DNA of 64,000 bases. Origin: JBBREP01 sp963716525. GTDB taxonomy: Bacteria; Actinomycetota; Acidimicrobiia; IMCC26256; PALSA-610. The stretch is taken from contig OY970315.1 of the NCBI GenBank assembly GCA_963716525.1, forward strand, positions 1,488,001-1,552,000, in the 5' to 3' direction. Positions 15,522 through 24,430 of this stretch are shown here, in pieces. The first letter of the stretch is position 1; each line of letters opens with the position of its first letter. The notes under the pieces were generated by a model. The model was not told the DNA's origin. It worked only from the letters and a program-made list of their open reading frames with translations, and ran no database searches. A program made the translations under genes and the position numbers.

Positions 15522-16073
15522 ATGGTGCACACCCTCGCGGTGCACATCCCGAATCTCATGCCGAAGGATCTCGGACCCTTCCACATGAGCTGGACACGGC
15601 CTGCGGGGCGCCTCATATGGGCTTCGCTCATCTGGATCATCGCGGTCAGCACCATCATGTTCTTCACGCGCCGTCCGAAGCCGGTCGAGCCGCCCACGTG
15701 GGCGCAGGCGATGCTCGGCGCGGTCGGCACGTTCGCCCTGATGCTCATCTCGTACGGCACGATCCCGCACGAGTGGCTCATCTTCGCCAACGCGTACCTG
15801 CACTGGAACGCCTCGAAGCTGTTCGTCGGCAGCGGTCAGCACCTGATCGGCCCGATCCACTGGTTGAACTTCAAGATCAACAAGCAGGCGATCGCCGACA
15901 CGTTCGTGACCGTCATCTACCTGTTCATGCTCACCACGAACATCGTCGTGTTCGCGGCGTGGCAGAAGCGACCGCAGCCCAAGCCCGAGGAGGCGGCCGC
16001 GCCGAAGGCCGCCGAGCCGGAGCAGACGGTCGGCACGTCCGCGTACGGGCGTCCTGTGACGGCGAGGGGCTGA
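15522..16073 (+). CDS. bc-operon membrane protein of unknown function
   Basis: 183 residues with about three membrane helices ('LIWASLIWIIAVSTIMFF', 'MLGAVGTFALMLISYG', 'TFVTVIYLFMLTTNIVVF') and an Ala/Pro/Glu-rich cytoplasmic-looking tail. No family is recognised. It is first in an operon with a ferredoxin and cytochrome b, with only 1 nt between its stop and the ferredoxin GTG. A membrane anchor for the ferredoxin is a reasonable guess but no more. Confidence 0.7.
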   Translation: MVHTLAVHIPNLMPKDLGPFHMSWTRPAGRLIWASLIWIIAVSTIMFFTRRPKPVEPPTWAQAMLGAVGTFALMLISYGTIPHEWLIFANAYLHWNASKLFVGSGQHLIGPIHWLNFKINKQAIADTFVTVIYLFMLTTNIVVFAAWQKRPQPKPEEAAAPKAAEPEQTVGTSAYGRPVTARG

Positions 16074-16074
16074 C

Positions 16075-16488
16075 GTGGCACGCACCGACGCGAACCCGCC
16101 GATGCCCGAGTTCTCGAGCACCTACACCGTGCAAGAGGTCGACCCCAAGTGGCTGACGCAGGCGGTGAAGCCCAAGCAGTTCCTCCACATCGACCAGGCG
16201 GAGTGCATCCTCTGCGAGGGCTGCGTCGACATCTGCCCGTGGAAGTGCATCCATATGCTTCCGGTCAGCTCGATCCAGGACGCGGTCGGTACCGAGCAGC
16301 CCGGTGACGACCCGAAGGACAACGTCTTCTTCGTGGTCGACGAGGACGTGTGCACACGTTGCGCGCTCTGCGTCGACCGGTGCCCCACGGGAGTGATCGT
16401 GCTCGGCAAGGTCACGAACGAGTGGGCCGAAGGCGACCCCAATGTTCGAACGAATCGGCACGGTTACGCGTACGGAGTGCGGTTCTAG
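16075..16488 (+). CDS. 2[4Fe-4S] ferredoxin in the bc operon
   Basis: 137 residues. Two complete cluster motifs are seen: 'CILCEGCVDICPWKC' (residues about 43-57) and 'CTRCALCVDRCP' (about 93-104), giving eight cysteines for two [4Fe-4S] clusters. There is no signal peptide, so it is cytoplasmic. The N-terminus ('YTVQEVDPKWLTQAVKPKQF') is an extra segment that may dock to a partner. It sits between a membrane protein and cytochrome b, an uncommon position for a bc complex. It may pass electrons to or from the quinone-reactive complex. Confidence 0.85.
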   Translation: MARTDANPPMPEFSSTYTVQEVDPKWLTQAVKPKQFLHIDQAECILCEGCVDICPWKCIHMLPVSSIQDAVGTEQPGDDPKDNVFFVVDEDVCTRCALCVDRCPTGVIVLGKVTNEWAEGDPNVRTNRHGYAYGVRF

Positions 16489-16497
16489 GAGCGTTTG

Positions 16498-17310
16498 GTG
16501 GCGACGAACGGCAACGGCAGCAACGGCACCAACGGCCACGGCGGCGGCATCGGGCTGAAGGTGAAGGCGCGCGGCAACGAGGTGTGGGGCAACGTCCAGG
16601 GCAGCCAGGCCTGGAACGCGATCTTCCGTCCGGGCTCGGTGTTCCGCAAGGGCTACACGGACAGCCCGAGGAACCGCTCGTACGTGATCATGAACAACGT
16701 GCTGTACCACCTTCACCCGGTGAAGGTGAAGCGGCACGCGGTGAAGGTCAGCTACACGCTGTGCCTCGGCGGGCTGTCCTTCTTCCTGTTCATCCTGCTC
16801 ACGGTCACCGGCATCTTCCTGATGTTCTTCTACCGGCCGACCTCCACCGACGCGTGGGCGACCGTGCAGAACCTCGAGACGGCGGTGGCGTTCGGCTCAC
16901 TCGTGCGGAACATGCATCGATGGGCGGCGCACCTGATGGTGCTGTCGGTGTTCCTGCACATGAGCCGCGTCTTCTACCACGGCGCGTACAAGTCGCCGCG
17001 CGAGTTCAACTGGGTGATCGGCGTGGTGCTGCTCATGCTCACGCTGCTCCTCAGCTTCACCGGCTACCTGTTGCCCTGGGACCAGCTCGCGTTGTGGGCC
17101 GTCACCGTGGGTACGAACATGATGGGCTACACACCCGTGTTCGGTTCGCAGGTGCGGTTCGTGCTCTTGGGGAGCAAGGAGATCGGCAACGACACGCTGT
17201 TGCGCTGGTACGTGCTGCACGTGCTGATGCTGCCGTTCGTCATCGTCATCTTCATGGCTGTTCACTTCTGGCGCGTCCGCAAGGACGGCGGCATCTCCGG
17301 ACCGCTCTAG
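16498..17310 (+). CDS. cytochrome b, N-terminal half (b6-type)
   Basis: About 270 residues with four membrane helices and the haem-binding histidines of cytochrome b6: 'HRWAAHLMVLSVFLHMSR' in helix B and 'VLHVLMLPFVIVIFMAVH' in helix D, the latter pair 14 residues apart as in b6. 'SFTGYLLPWDQLALWAVTVG' is the classic cytochrome b loop. The b gene is split, unlike the usual fused qcrB of actinobacteria. The N-terminus is Asn/Gly-rich. Start GTG 16498 is preferred, with AGGAG about 6 nt upstream (TTG at 16495 is possible). Confidence 0.9.
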   Translation: MATNGNGSNGTNGHGGGIGLKVKARGNEVWGNVQGSQAWNAIFRPGSVFRKGYTDSPRNRSYVIMNNVLYHLHPVKVKRHAVKVSYTLCLGGLSFFLFILLTVTGIFLMFFYRPTSTDAWATVQNLETAVAFGSLVRNMHRWAAHLMVLSVFLHMSRVFYHGAYKSPREFNWVIGVVLLMLTLLLSFTGYLLPWDQLALWAVTVGTNMMGYTPVFGSQVRFVLLGSKEIGNDTLLRWYVLHVLMLPFVIVIFMAVHFWRVRKDGGISGPL

Positions 17311-17326
17311 GAGGGAGGCGCTCGAC

Positions 17327-18187
17327 ATGACCGAGATTCCAGAGCACCTTCTCCGCCGATCGCAGGAGCGGCGCAAGGCGCTGTCCGGCGAAGGCGACGG
17401 CGGTGACGGCGGTGAGGCCGGCGAGGCAACCGCCACGCCGTCGCAGGAGACCCCGGCCGCCGAGGAGATCGAGGCCGCCGCGGCCGGTCCCGACCCCAAC
17501 GAGATCAAAGAGGACGTCGGCGGTGTTCCCGCCTTCCTGCTCGAACGGTCACGGCGGCGCAAGGCCGCGCTCGCGGGCGGTGGCGCCGAGGAGGGCGCGG
17601 CGGCCGGCGGGGGAGGCACCGCCACGGCCACGGCAACACGCGCGAAGGCGCCGGCCATGTCGGCGGGCGCACCGGCAGGCGTCGGTCCCGGCGGTCACAC
17701 GCAGCGGCTGCTCACCGTCGTCAAGGCGGGTTCGATCCAGCAGACCAAGGGCGAGGCGCAGGACAAGGTGCACACCTGGCCGCACCTGCTCTCGATCGAG
17801 TTCGCGTCGCTGCTGTCGCTCACCGCGATGCTCACGATCTTCTCGGCGCTGGTGAAGGCGCCGCTGCTCGGCCTGGCCGACATCAACCAAACACCGAACC
17901 CGTCGAAGGCCCCGTGGTACTTCCTCGGTCTGCAAGAGCTTCTCACGATGTTCCACCCGATGGTCGCGGGCGTCACCATCCCCGGTGTCGCGCTCGGGCT
18001 CATCGCGCTTGCGCCGTTCGTCGACAAGAACCCGTCGAACAAACCGAACGACCGTAAGTTCGCGATCTCGATGTTCACGCTCTTCCTCATGTTCTGGGCG
18101 TGCCTCGTGATCATCGGTTCGTTCTTCCGGGGCGAGGGCTTCAACTTCGTCTTCCCCTGGACCAGTCACGTGTTCTTCGAGCTGTAG
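17327..18187 (+). CDS. cytochrome b, C-terminal half (subunit IV type) with long N-terminal extension
   Basis: 286 residues. Residues about 145-286 are the three-helix subunit IV domain. The Qo-site motif is 'KAPWYFLGLQELL' in place of PEWY, a form found in menaquinol enzymes. Residues 1-130 form a charged, low-complexity extension carrying a repeated motif: 'IPEHLLRRSQERRKALSG' near residue 4 and 'VPAFLLERSRRRKAALAG' near residue 67. The repeat suggests a binding element. An 'aggagg' lies close upstream. Gene order places it next to the Rieske gene, as in bc operons. Confidence 0.88.
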   Translation: MTEIPEHLLRRSQERRKALSGEGDGGDGGEAGEATATPSQETPAAEEIEAAAAGPDPNEIKEDVGGVPAFLLERSRRRKAALAGGGAEEGAAAGGGGTATATATRAKAPAMSAGAPAGVGPGGHTQRLLTVVKAGSIQQTKGEAQDKVHTWPHLLSIEFASLLSLTAMLTIFSALVKAPLLGLADINQTPNPSKAPWYFLGLQELLTMFHPMVAGVTIPGVALGLIALAPFVDKNPSNKPNDRKFAISMFTLFLMFWACLVIIGSFFRGEGFNFVFPWTSHVFFEL

Positions 18188-18199
18188 GACTTCATTTCC

Positions 18200-19063
18200 A
18201 TGGGTATCGCCATCGCAATCATCGCCATTGTTCTCCTAGGTGGGATCGCGTTGTTGGTGATCACGCGGCGCGCCGGTGACGGCGCCGGACGGCTCTCACG
18301 GGAGACCGTCGCGCGCGACCGCTCTGCGGCGCTCGACACGGCCACGGCCGACGCGCCGGGCACCGACCTCGAGGCGGTGGAGACCGCCGGGGCCCGCGCG
18401 CGCGCCGATGAGTCCAGATCCCGCGCGGGTGGTGGGGTGCCGGTCGCGCGCGAAGCGGGCACGCTCGCGGAGTGGGAACCGCTCGATCCCGAGGAGCTGA
18501 GCCTCACCCGCCGCAAGTTCTTCAACCGCGCCATCCTCACCGTCGGCGGGCTCGGTTTCCTGCCCGCCTTCGGCGCGTCGCTGCTCGCGTTCTTGTGGCC
18601 CACGGGCGCAGGTGGTTTCGGTGGCAAGGTGAGCGCGAGCCTCGCCGCGGCCCAGAAGCAGTGGAACGACACGAAGTCGCCCTACTACGTGCCGGCGGCG
18701 CGCACCTACCTGCAGCCGTATCCCACCGACGAGCCGACGCTCGCCGCCGCCAAGAAGATCTACGACCCTGTGATCTACGCCGGTATGGAGAAGGGCATCG
18801 TGGCGCTCTACCAGAAGTGCGTGCATCTCGGTTGCCGCGTGCCGTGGTGCGGGTCGGCGCAGTGGTTCGAGTGCCCGTGCCACGGCTCGAAGTACAACCG
18901 TGTCGGCGAGAAGCGCGACGGGCCGGCGCCGCGCGGGCTCGACCGCTTCGAGGTCGACATGGCCGGCGACACGCTCACCATCAACACCTCGACCGTGATC
19001 CTCGGTCCGGTGATCGGCACCAACACCACCAAGCAGGCCGCCGAGGGTCCGCACTGTGTCTGA
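18200..19063 (+). CDS. Rieske [2Fe-2S] protein of the bc complex
   Basis: 287 residues. The cluster-binding 'CVHLGCRVPWC' and 'CPCHGSKYN' are complete. The N-terminus is a membrane helix followed by a charged linker and then 'SLTRRKFFNRAIL', a twin-arginine-like motif before a second helix, so at least two spans are expected as in actinobacterial QcrA. A further cysteine lies three residues from the C-terminus. The stop overlaps the start of the cytochrome c gene by 8 nt. Confidence 0.92.
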   Translation: MGIAIAIIAIVLLGGIALLVITRRAGDGAGRLSRETVARDRSAALDTATADAPGTDLEAVETAGARARADESRSRAGGGVPVAREAGTLAEWEPLDPEELSLTRRKFFNRAILTVGGLGFLPAFGASLLAFLWPTGAGGFGGKVSASLAAAQKQWNDTKSPYYVPAARTYLQPYPTDEPTLAAAKKIYDPVIYAGMEKGIVALYQKCVHLGCRVPWCGSAQWFECPCHGSKYNRVGEKRDGPAPRGLDRFEVDMAGDTLTINTSTVILGPVIGTNTTKQAAEGPHCV

Positions 19064-20907
19064 TGCCGTCCTGCAAACCATCGCGACCTGGAACGGCTGG
19101 AAGCGGCCGTTCCAGTTCACCGTGTGGGGCGTGCTCTTCTGGGTGAACCTCGCCATCATCATCGGGCTCGTCGTGGTGCTGGTGCTCACGCTGCACCGCG
19201 ACCGGGTCGACAAGACGGCGGCGAACCTCGTGCCGTTCCTCGAAGACGACGACCTCGAAGGACCGCGGCTCGAGCGCGTGCTCGGCTGGGCGTTGTTCTT
19301 CCTCGCGGTGCTCGCGCTGGCGTACCCGCTCTACTGGCTGCGCGAGACCGCGCGCGAGAAGGCGTCGGTGAAGTACTTCAGCGAGAACTCCATCGGGCGT
19401 GGCGAGGTGCTGTTCTCCAACTCCGCGATGGCGGCCACGTTCGACTCGGCGAAGTCGCTGCAGTGCGCCAACTGCCACGGCGTCGCGGGCAGCGGTGGCA
19501 GCGGCGCGCCGTACACCTACACCGACCCCGCCACCGGCGTGGCCCACGGGTCGCTCACGTGGAAGGCCCCGGCGCTGAACACGGTGCTCTACCGGTTCTC
19601 CCCGCAGGAGGTGCACGACATCATCGAGTACGGCCGTCCGGGCACGCCGATGCAGCCCTGGGGTGTGCTCGGCGGCGGCCCGAAGAACGAGCAGAGCATC
19701 GGCGACCTCGTCGCGTACGTCGAGTCGATCCAGTTGCCGCCGGGCACGGCCACGCAGGCCGCCGCCGACGTCAAGGGCTGTCTCGACGCGAAGAGTCCCA
19801 AGCTCCCGAAGACTGCGCTCGGTCAGTCGTCGTCGCGCGCTCGCCGAAGCTCGCGCCCAGGCCGACGACCAGCGGGCCGCGGCCGACAAGGCGCTCTCCG
19901 ACGCGATCGCACTGCAGCAGGCCGATCAGAAGACCTACGCCGACAAGCAGTGCGCCACCGCCAAGGGGACGCCGGGCGAGAAGAACGCTTCCGACTGCTC
20001 GGATCTGAGCATCAAGCTCTCCTCCTACACCGATCCCGCCACACCGATCGACACGAAGGCGCTTGCGGCCGCGCAAGGTGAGCTCGCGGCGGCGCAGAAG
20101 GAACCGAGCGGCACACAACGCGACACCGACCTGTCGACGGCGAAGTTCGACCTCAAGGCCGCCAACGCGCAACTCGCCACCGACAAGAAGACCTGGAGCG
20201 ACAAGCACTGCGGCACCCAGCAGGAGTCCGCGGCCGACGAGGCCGCCTGCAACAACCTCCAGCGGGCGCTGTACGCGGTGAAGATCCCCGCTTCCGACGA
20301 GGCCGCGATCGCCACCGCCCGCGCGAACGACAACTGGGCCAAGGAGTGGCAGTCTCGCCGCGCCGGTGTCACCGACGGTCAATTGCTGTTCGAGACGAAC
20401 TGCGCTCGCTGCCACACGCAGAACTGGTCGATCTTCGATCCGACGAACTCCACGCTGAAGCCCGAGGATCTGCTCGGCCCACCGGGCGGCAACGGCTCAC
20501 TCGGCTTCAACCTCCGCGAGGGCGGTGAGGTGCGGCGCTTCCCCGACACGCGCGACCCGTCCGGGAACGTGATCCCGCACTCGGGCATCCTGAGCCAGAT
20601 CATGTTCGTGGCGAACGGTTCCGACGCGAACATCGCGTACGGCAAGGGCGGCATCGGCTCCGGCCGTATGCCCGGGCAGTGCAACACCGCGGTGAAGGCC
20701 GACACCACGGTGACGCTGCAGTACTACGGGTGCATGCTCACCCAGGCCAGCAACACCGACTCGAGCACGTACAACCCGGTCGACAACCCGTCGACCACGA
20801 TCGACGACGCCATGATCGACCAGATCGTGCAGTACGAGCGGTGCGGCCTCGATGCCACCGGGCCCGACCTGAAACCGCCGTTGCACTACGCCGACGGCTG
20901 CAATTAG
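19056..20907 (+). CDS. membrane-anchored dihaem cytochrome c (frame break)
   Basis: About 617 codons once a single-base break near 19830-19845 is corrected. Two N-terminal membrane helices lead into the first haem domain with 'CANCH' (residue about 142). The second haem motif 'CARCH' is near residue 452. Between them lies an Ala/Lys-rich helical insert with two similar units, each with spaced cysteines ('DQKTYADKQC' and 'DKKTWSDKHC', followed by 'DCSDL' and 'ACNNL'). It is the likely electron acceptor of the Rieske protein. The size and insert are unlike QcrC. Confidence 0.85.
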
Positions 20908-20917
20908 GAGTCCGACC

Positions 20918-21797
20918 GTGCTCGCCGTGCTCGCCGCCGAAACCAAGACGCTCTGGGATCCGACGATCCTCGGGATCCTCACCGTGCTGTCGGGTGTCGT
21001 GCTCTTCATGGGCTCGACGTACCTGCTGCTGTCGACGAACCTCGGCGCCCGCCTCGGGTTCCAGGTGGCCTTCGCCGGCTTCACCGGGATCATGGTGCTG
21101 CTGTCCACGCTGTGGCTCACGACGCAGACGCCGCTGAACAGCCCGAAGGGGCGGGTGCCGCTGTGGACGCCGGTCTCGTGCCCGAAGGCGCAGCCCACGT
21201 GCGCGCTCGTGCCGACGCTGGCCGACGCGCCGATCAACCAGTTGGCCCGGATCGCGAACGACCCGAAGGCGAAGCCGATCCCCGACGACAACTACCAGGG
21301 CCTGCGACCGGCGATCGACGCCGCGCTCGTGACCGCCACCCCGCCACCGGGCACCACCCCGCCGAACCAGCCGTACGCCGCGCTACTCGCAGGCCGCGCA
21401 GGTGCTCACCCAGGCGCCCGTCGACGCCAACGGGGTGCCGAACAAGAACGGGCACGAGACGCTGCGCGAGTACATCGTCGGCGGCGACGCGCCGTTCCTC
21501 GTCTTCCACCACCCGAAGTACGCCGCCGTCGAGCTGTGCCGGAAGCTGCCGCAGCCGAGCGACACGTTCTATCCCGGTGGCCTCGACCCCAACATCAAGC
21601 CCACCCAGCCGGGCTGCGATCCGAAGGTGCCGCACTACTGGATGGTCCTGATCTACGACTACGGATCCATCCGGCTCCCACCGGCGATGTACCTGCTCAC
21701 GTTCCTCTCGCTGTTCCTCGTGTCGCTGTACGCGCTGCACACGCGCGAGATGGCGGATCGGCGGGCCGCGAAGGCCGCGGCGGTGGCCACCACATGA
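20918..21797 (+). CDS. bc-operon membrane protein of unknown function (frame break)
   Basis: About 293 codons. Two N-terminal helices ('LGILTVLSGVVLFMGSTYLL' and the next) are followed by an exported-looking soluble part and one C-terminal helix ('AMYLLTFLSLFLVSLYAL'). The frame changes near 21381, where a gc pair seems lost ('PYAA' then 'RYSQAAQVLTQAPVD'). No family is recognised. It lies 10 nt after the cytochrome c gene, so it is likely an accessory subunit of the same complex. Confidence 0.7.
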
Positions 21798-21816
21798 GCA
21801 AGAACCGAGGCCAACG

Positions 21817-22056
21817 ATGAAGACCATGCTGCGGTTGCGCGTGCCGGCGACGATCGTTGCGGTCGCGCTCTACGTGGTCGCGATCGGCGCCCTCCCGGCC
21901 GGCGCGCTCGCGCCGCAACCGATCGACGCGTCGGAGCAGGGCCCGCTGGCGTTCGTGGCCATGACCTTGATGGTCGTGGCGTTCGTGTTCTCGCTGTTCT
22001 ACATGGACCGCATCCGCCAGCGCCGCGAGGAACGCCAGCAACCCCCTCGCGAGTAG
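21817..22056 (+). CDS. 79-residue membrane protein ending the bc operon
   Basis: Two membrane helices, the first possibly a signal anchor ('TIVAVALYVVAIGALPAGAL'), the second 'AFVAMTLMVVAFVFSLFYMD', with a basic C-terminal tail 'RIRQRREERQQ'. It starts 19 nt after the previous stop and precedes the convergent terminator. No family is recognised. It is probably a small subunit or assembly factor of the bc complex. Confidence 0.65.
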   Translation: MKTMLRLRVPATIVAVALYVVAIGALPAGALAPQPIDASEQGPLAFVAMTLMVVAFVFSLFYMDRIRQRREERQQPPRE

Positions 22057-22089
22057 CGACCCCGTTCCCGTTCTCGGTCCCCATTCTCG

Positions 22090-22136
22090 TTCTCGGTGCA
22101 ATTGACGTCGATTATTGCGTCCTCGTGCACCGAGAA
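22090..22136. terminator. 11-bp inverted repeat between convergent operons
   Basis: Arms ttctcggtgca (22090-22100) and tgcaccgagaa (22126-22136) are perfect complements with a 25-nt loop. It sits between the 3' ends of the bc operon and hemL and could end both transcripts. Confidence 0.6.
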
Positions 22137-22175
22137 ACGATGTGTGTATGTGCGTGTGGGGGGAAGCGTCGTGAG

Positions 22176-23444
22176 TCAGTCGGGGGAGACGGTCGCGTCG
22201 ACGATCGCGTCGATGTGCGACTGGGCGTGCGCGAGCCCGGGGAACATCGCCTCGTAGCCACTCGGGGCCACGAACACGCCCTTGCCCAACAGGTGGTGGA
22301 ACCAGCGCGCGTACAGCGCGTGATCGGCGCGCTGGGCCGCGGCGTAGTCGCCGATCGGATCGGTGCCGAAGCTCACGCCCACGAGCGTGGCGGCCTGCGT
22401 CACCCGGGCGGCCACACCGATCTTGTCGAATGCGGCCGCGAGCGCGCCGGCGAGCGCGCCCGCCGTCGCCTCGAGCCGTGTGTACGCGGCCGCATCGAGC
22501 AGCTCGAGCGCGGCGAGCCCGGCGGCGGTGGCGAGCGGGTTCCCCGACAGCGTGCCCGCCTGGTACACCGGACCGATCGGCGCGAGCTGCTCCATCAGCG
22601 CGCGAGCCCCGCCGAGCGCGGCGAGCGGGAGGCCTCCGCCGATGACCTTGCCCATGATCGTGAGGTCGGGCGTGATCCCGAAACGCTCCTGCGCGCCGCC
22701 CCGCGCGACGCGAAAGCCGGTGATCACCTCGTCGAACACGCAGACCGCGCCGTAGCGCGTGCAGTAGGTGCGGATCGCCTCGAGGAAGCGCGGCGCGGGC
22801 GCCACCACCCCCATGTTCGCGGCGATCGGCTCCACGAGCACCGCGGCGATGCTCGGGCCGCGCTCGGCGAAGCACGCGTCGAGCGCGGCGATGTCGTTGT
22901 AGGGCAGCACGATCGTGTCGGCCACCGTGCCCTTCGTGACGCCCGCCGAGCCCGGGAGCCCGAACGTGGCGACGCCGGATCCGGCGGCCACGAGCAACGA
23001 GTCGAGATGACCGTGGTAGCAGCCGGCGAACTTGACGATCCGGTCGCGCCCGGTCGCGCCGCGCGCGAGCCGCACGGCCGTCATCGACGCTTCGGTGCCC
23101 GACGACACCAGGCGCACCTGCTCCACCGACGGCACCCGCGCGCAGAGCGCCTCCGCGAGCTCCACCTCGCCCGGCGTGGGTGTGCCGTACGACGTGCCGC
23201 GTGCGGCGGCACACTGCACGGCGTCCACGATCGCGGGGTGCGCGTGGCCGTGGATGATCGCGCCCCACGACTGCACCCAGTCGAGGTAGCGCCGTCCCTC
23301 GGTGTCCTCAAGGTACGCGCCCTCGGCGCGGGCGGTGAAGAACGGCTCGCCACCGACAGCGCCGAACGCGCGCACCGGCGAGTCGACGCCGCCGGGGATG
23401 ACGCGCTGCGCCCGCGCGAACCAGCCGGCGGTGGTGGGGCTCAC
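22176..23444 (-). CDS. hemL: glutamate-1-semialdehyde 2,1-aminomutase
   Basis: About 422 residues, the last enzyme to 5-aminolevulinate in the C5 pathway. Marks are 'RVIPGGVDSPVRAF' at the start, 'SSGTEASMTAVRLAR', 'FDEVITGFR' with the cofactor Asp, and the PLP lysine in 'IMGKVIGGGLP'. I chose GTG 23444, which overlaps the hemB stop as GTGA and begins just before the conserved N-terminus. The upstream open frame lies over hemB. The frame is intact. Confidence 0.95.
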   Translation of the reverse strand: MSPTTAGWFARAQRVIPGGVDSPVRAFGAVGGEPFFTARAEGAYLEDTEGRRYLDWVQSWGAIIHGHAHPAIVDAVQCAAARGTSYGTPTPGEVELAEALCARVPSVEQVRLVSSGTEASMTAVRLARGATGRDRIVKFAGCYHGHLDSLLVAAGSGVATFGLPGSAGVTKGTVADTIVLPYNDIAALDACFAERGPSIAAVLVEPIAANMGVVAPAPRFLEAIRTYCTRYGAVCVFDEVITGFRVARGGAQERFGITPDLTIMGKVIGGGLPLAALGGARALMEQLAPIGPVYQAGTLSGNPLATAAGLAALELLDAAAYTRLEATAGALAGALAAAFDKIGVAARVTQAATLVGVSFGTDPIGDYAAAQRADHALYARWFHHLLGKGVFVAPSGYEAMFPGLAHAQSHIDAIVDATVSPD

Positions 23445-24417
23445 TGCGTCTCGGCGAAGGCGCGGGCGCAATAGGTGAGCACGAAGTCGGCACCGGCGCG
23501 CCGGACGGCCAGCAGGTGCTCGCGCATCACCGCATCGCCGTCGATCCATCCGCGCTCCGCCGCGGCCTGCACCATGGCGAACTCGCCGCTCACGTGGTAG
23601 GCCGCGAGCGGCACGGTGCACTCGGAGCGGATCGCGTGGATCACGTCGAGGTAGGCGAGTGCGGGTTTCACCATCACCATGTCGGCGCCCTCGCCGATGT
23701 CGAGCCGCACCTCGTCGAGCGCCTCACGCGCGTTCGGCGGGTGCATCTGGTAGCTCGTGCGGTCGCCGAAGCTCGGCGCGCACTCCGCGGCGTCGCGAAA
23801 CGGTCCGTAGAGCGCCGACGCATACTTCGCGGAATAGGCCAGGATCGCGGTGTCGGTGTGGCCGTTGCCGTCGAGCGCGGCGCGGATCGCACCCACCTGA
23901 CCGTCCATCATCCCCGACGGGGCGACGACGTCGGCGCCGGCACCCGCCTGCGCGATCGCGATCGAGGCGTACCGCTCGAGCGTCGCGTCGTTGTCGACCG
24001 AGCCGTCGCCGCGCAAGAGACCGCAGTGTCCGTGGTCGGTGTACTCGTCGAGGCAGTCGTCGGCCATGAGCACGAGCGTGTCGCCCACCTCGTCGCGCAG
24101 CTCGCGCAGCGCGCGCGCTGCACGATGCCGTCGGCCGCGTCGGCTGCCGAACCGAGCGCGTCCTTCTGGGCGGGCACGCCGAACAGCATCACCGCGGGCA
24201 CACCCAGCCCCGCGAGCGCGCGCACCTCCTTGCGCAGCGACGCGAGCGTGTGCTGGGCGACGCCCGGCATCGACGGCACCGGCTCGGCGTCGTCGATGCC
24301 CTCTTTCACGAACAGCGGCGCCACGAGATCGTCGACCGACAGCGACACCTCGGCGGTGAGCCGGCGCATGGCCGCGGTGCGCCGAAGCCGTCGGGGCCGG
24401 TGCTGCGGGAACGACAT
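23441..24417 (-). CDS. hemB: delta-aminolevulinic acid dehydratase (frame break)
   Basis: About 325 codons. Condenses two aminolevulinates to porphobilinogen. N-terminal part: 'DLVAPLFVKEGIDD' and 'VPSMPGVAQHTL'. C-terminal part in another frame: metal-site region 'DDCLDEYTDHGHCGLL', and active-site lysines in 'YSAKYASALYGPFRDA' and 'MVMVKPALAYLD'. The break is within a gcgcgcgc run at 24108-24122 and is most simply a sequence error. The ATG at 24417 lies 7 nt behind TAGCAT, a -10-like box that reuses the upstream stop codon. Confidence 0.93.
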
Positions 24418-24424
24418 GGACCGG

Positions 24425-24430
24425 ATGCTA
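24425..24430 (-). promoter_or_regulatory. putative -10 element (TAGCAT) overlapping the cobA-hemD stop
   Basis: On the minus strand the TAG stop at 24430-24428 begins TAGCAT, which ends 7 nt before the hemB ATG. The arrangement copies the TAGCGT/GTG pattern at 7977. Confidence 0.35.
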
